DNA of 12,924 nt from an uncultured Leuconostoc sp. (GTDB lineage Bacteria; Bacillota; Bacilli; Lactobacillales; Lactobacillaceae): positions 1-12,924 of the forward strand of contig USIU01000015.1 in assembly GCA_900554745.1 (NCBI GenBank), read 5' to 3'. Shown here piece by piece: positions 11,340 through 12,924 of this stretch; position 1 is the first letter of the stretch; each line of letters opens with the position of its first letter. Both the position numbers and the translations under genes were made by a program. Below the pieces are notes generated by a model. The model was not told the origin of the DNA, made no database searches, and was given only the letters and a program-made list of their open reading frames with translations.

Positions 11340-12347
11340 CTATCCTTTCACCACACGCACCATGCGATCTAAACCGGCAAAATCCTTTTTCAGCGTCACT
11401 GTTGCTTCGGGCAACGCCTGTTGCATCATCGCTACCACTGCCGGACCTTGTTTATAGCCAATTTCAAAATAAGCACGCCCATGCGCCGTCAAATGTTGCG
11501 CCAACCCAGCCGCAATTTTGTCATAAATCGCTAACCCATCTTGGTCAGCAAACAGGGCCATTTGCGGCTCATAAGCTAAGACACTGGCGTCCATTTCTGC
11601 TTCGTCGGTCCGGGCAATATAGGGTGGATTGCTGACAATGATATCAAATTGTAAGTCCGCAACACCTTGATACACATCACTTTCAATGACATGCAAATTG
11701 TGTAACCCAAAGCGTTGGGCATTGTTTTCGGCCACGGCCAAGGCGTCGGGTGAAATATCAGCCGCAAAGCCTTTGACGCGTGGATTTTCCAGCATCAAGG
11801 TCTCAATAATGGCCCCTGATCCCGTCCCAATATCCAATACAGACACTGGTGCCCCTTGCGTGCCACTCGCGTCTTGTAAAATCCATTCGACAAGTTGCTC
11901 CGTTTCTGGTCGGGGGATCAGGACGCGCGCATCGACCATGAACTCCCGCCCGTAAAACGGCGCATGACCGAGAATATATTGCGGTGGTTCGTTTTGGCTT
12001 AATTGCGCCACCCACTTTGGCCAAACTGCCGCCAGCGCTGCTGGCATTTGCCGAGAAAAATTGGCACGTAAATAACCGTAGTTAATGTTCAAAGCGCCCG
12101 TCAACAAGAAATCGACATTATCTTTGGCATCGGCTTCGGGCATCCCCGCCTGTGTTAGTTCGATTACCGCCCACTTGCGCGCTTCCAGTAGCGACAATTT
12201 TACTTGCGCTGGGGCCATTGGTTTGGCCTGATCATCCCACTCGTACCAACGTGGTTGGGTCAACTTAGCGGGTGAATTTGAGCGTTTGTGTGTCGTCTGG
12301 TGAGGTTGTTGAAATTGTTTTGGGGTTTCAAAATGTTTGTCTGTCAT
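11340..12347 (-). CDS. prmC: Peptide chain release factor N5-glutamine methyltransferase, PrmC
   Basis: Methylates the glutamine of the GGQ motif in release factors with S-adenosylmethionine, which speeds translation termination. The core is clear: LSLLEARKW helical start, PPQYILGHAPFYGREF, IPRPETE (144-150), the SAM motif VLDIGTGSGAI (170-180), and the catalytic NPPY (240-243). At 335 residues it is some 50 longer than usual (about 280); the excess is an N-terminal stretch rich in Gln, His, Lys and Thr, including PRWYEWDD near 32-39. An internal ATG at codon 44 (12216-12218) would give a normal-length protein but has no good ribosome binding site. The chosen ATG lies two bases after the prfA stop, which favours coupling to prfA. 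Its substrate is encoded directly upstream. Confidence 0.94.
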   Translation of the reverse strand: MTDKHFETPKQFQQPHQTTHKRSNSPAKLTQPRWYEWDDQAKPMAPAQVKLSLLEARKWAVIELTQAGMPEADAKDNVDFLLTGALNINYGYLRANFSRQMPAALAAVWPKWVAQLSQNEPPQYILGHAPFYGREFMVDARVLIPRPETEQLVEWILQDASGTQGAPVSVLDIGTGSGAIIETLMLENPRVKGFAADISPDALAVAENNAQRFGLHNLHVIESDVYQGVADLQFDIIVSNPPYIARTDEAEMDASVLAYEPQMALFADQDGLAIYDKIAAGLAQHLTAHGRAYFEIGYKQGPAVVAMMQQALPEATVTLKKDFAGLDRMVRVVKG

Positions 12348-12349
12348 CT

Positions 12350-12924
12350 TTAAGCGTTGTTCAATTCCGCAAGCTTAGCCGTCTGATCAGCGATGATTAA
12401 CGCATCAATCACTTCCCCTAATTCACCGTTCATCACCCGATCTAACTTGTTTAAAGTCAAGCCGATGCGATGATCCGTGACACGGTTTTGGGGGTAATTA
12501 TAGGTCCGAATACGTTCTGAACGATCGCCAGTCCCAACCGCTGATTTTCGTTGTTCGGCATACGCCGCTTCATTTTGTTGGGCGTAAAAGTCATACACAC
12601 GACTGGCCAATAACTTACGCGCCTTATCACGGTTTTTAATTTGTGTTCGTTCTTCTTGCATTTTAACCATGATGCCCGTTGGCTTGTGAATCAAACGCAC
12701 TGCCGTTGACACTTTGTTGACGTTTTGTCCACCAGCACCGCCTGAACGGAAGAATTCTTCTTCCAAATCCGATTCAGCTAATTCAAAGTCAATATCTTCA
12801 AATTCCGGCATCACGCCAACCGTTGCCGTTGAGGTATGCACCCGACCTTGCGTTTCGGTTGCCGGCACCCGCTGCACGCGATGGGCACCTGATTCAAATT
12901 TCAACTTGGAATAGACATTATCCC
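12350..12924 (-). CDS. prfA: Peptide chain release factor 1 (5' part outside window)
   Basis: Recognises UAA and UAG stop codons and triggers peptide release on the ribosome. Only the C-terminal 191 residues are present; the frame runs open to the window edge, so no start is visible. A TTG at 12902-12904 is internal, because in-frame DNVYSK precedes it as in other RF1 proteins. Codon discrimination is shown by VPATETQGRVHTS: the PAT tripeptide (12857-12865) marks RF1, whereas RF2 has SPF. The catalytic GGQ lies at 12725-12733 within SGGAGGQNVNK, followed by the RTQIKNRDKA and RSERIRTYNYPQNRVTDHR blocks. It precedes prmC by two bases. Confidence 0.97.
   Translation of the reverse strand, partial: DNVYSKLKFESGAHRVQRVPATETQGRVHTSTATVGVMPEFEDIDFELAESDLEEEFFRSGGAGGQNVNKVSTAVRLIHKPTGIMVKMQEERTQIKNRDKARKLLASRVYDFYAQQNEAAYAEQRKSAVGTGDRSERIRTYNYPQNRVTDHRIGLTLNKLDRVMNGELGEVIDALIIADQTAKLAELNNA

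Noticed and set aside
1..12924. CRISPR arrays, insertion sequences, phage or toxin-antitoxin genes, tRNA or rRNA genes, biosynthetic clusters
   Set aside because: None was seen on reading both strands; every long frame that looks coding is a recognisable housekeeping family, and codon use looks even across the window.

Overview
This window reads as ordinary chromosomal housekeeping DNA from a low-to-mid GC Gram-positive lactic acid bacterium, most likely Leuconostocaceae and probably Weissella. The genus call is inference. It rests on the FemX-type aminoacyltransferase, which from memory closely resembles the structurally studied Weissella viridescens FemX (shared blocks GQVTQD, DPEVAYSD, GITHRPI.YF.RMQ, IWYMYAGS, YAPYAVQ-like, FKH.F), on the Rex/HPr/Enzyme I set, and on the prfA-prmC-tsaC and tsaB-rimI-tsaD gene orders usual in Lactobacillales. 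No mobile element, phage gene, CRISPR array, tRNA or rRNA was seen. All genes but one lie on the minus strand, so transcription mostly runs from right to left.

Right part (about 12.9 to 10.26 kb): the 3' part of prfA (release factor 1), prmC (release-factor glutamine methyltransferase) and tsaC/sua5 (threonylcarbamoyl-AMP synthase) form one operon closed by an intrinsic terminator. Next comes a 0.23 kb control region with a promoter and two CcpA (cre) boxes, then ptsH-ptsI, the general phosphotransferase proteins, closed by another terminator.

Middle (8.0 to 5.3 kb): tsaB, two tandem GNAT acetyltransferases (the second is the better RimI match) and tsaD form a tight, overlapping operon with poor ribosome binding sites. 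With tsaC this gives three of the four bacterial t6A tRNA-modification genes within 6 kb; tsaE is not here. A weak terminator separates tsaD from rex, the NADH-sensing repressor. rex has an extended -10 promoter with a good Rex operator over the expected transcription start. rex runs directly into femX (cross-bridge alanine transfer to UDP-MurNAc-pentapeptide), which ends in a terminator.

Left part (3.4 kb to 1): a Cof-type HAD phosphatase on the minus strand converges on a small FUSC/aromatic-acid-exporter-like membrane protein, the only plus-strand gene. That gene is divergently promoted from an NfsA-type nitroreductase whose start overlaps a short upstream ORF with the better ribosome binding site. 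Last is manA (mannose-6-phosphate isomerase), preceded by a cre-like box and cut by the window edge a few codons before its end.

I found no convincing undescribed multi-gene system. The observations worth a second look are regulatory: Rex and CcpA sites, a possible leaderless tsaB, an overlapping upstream ORF, inverted repeats, and an unusual N-terminal extension on PrmC.
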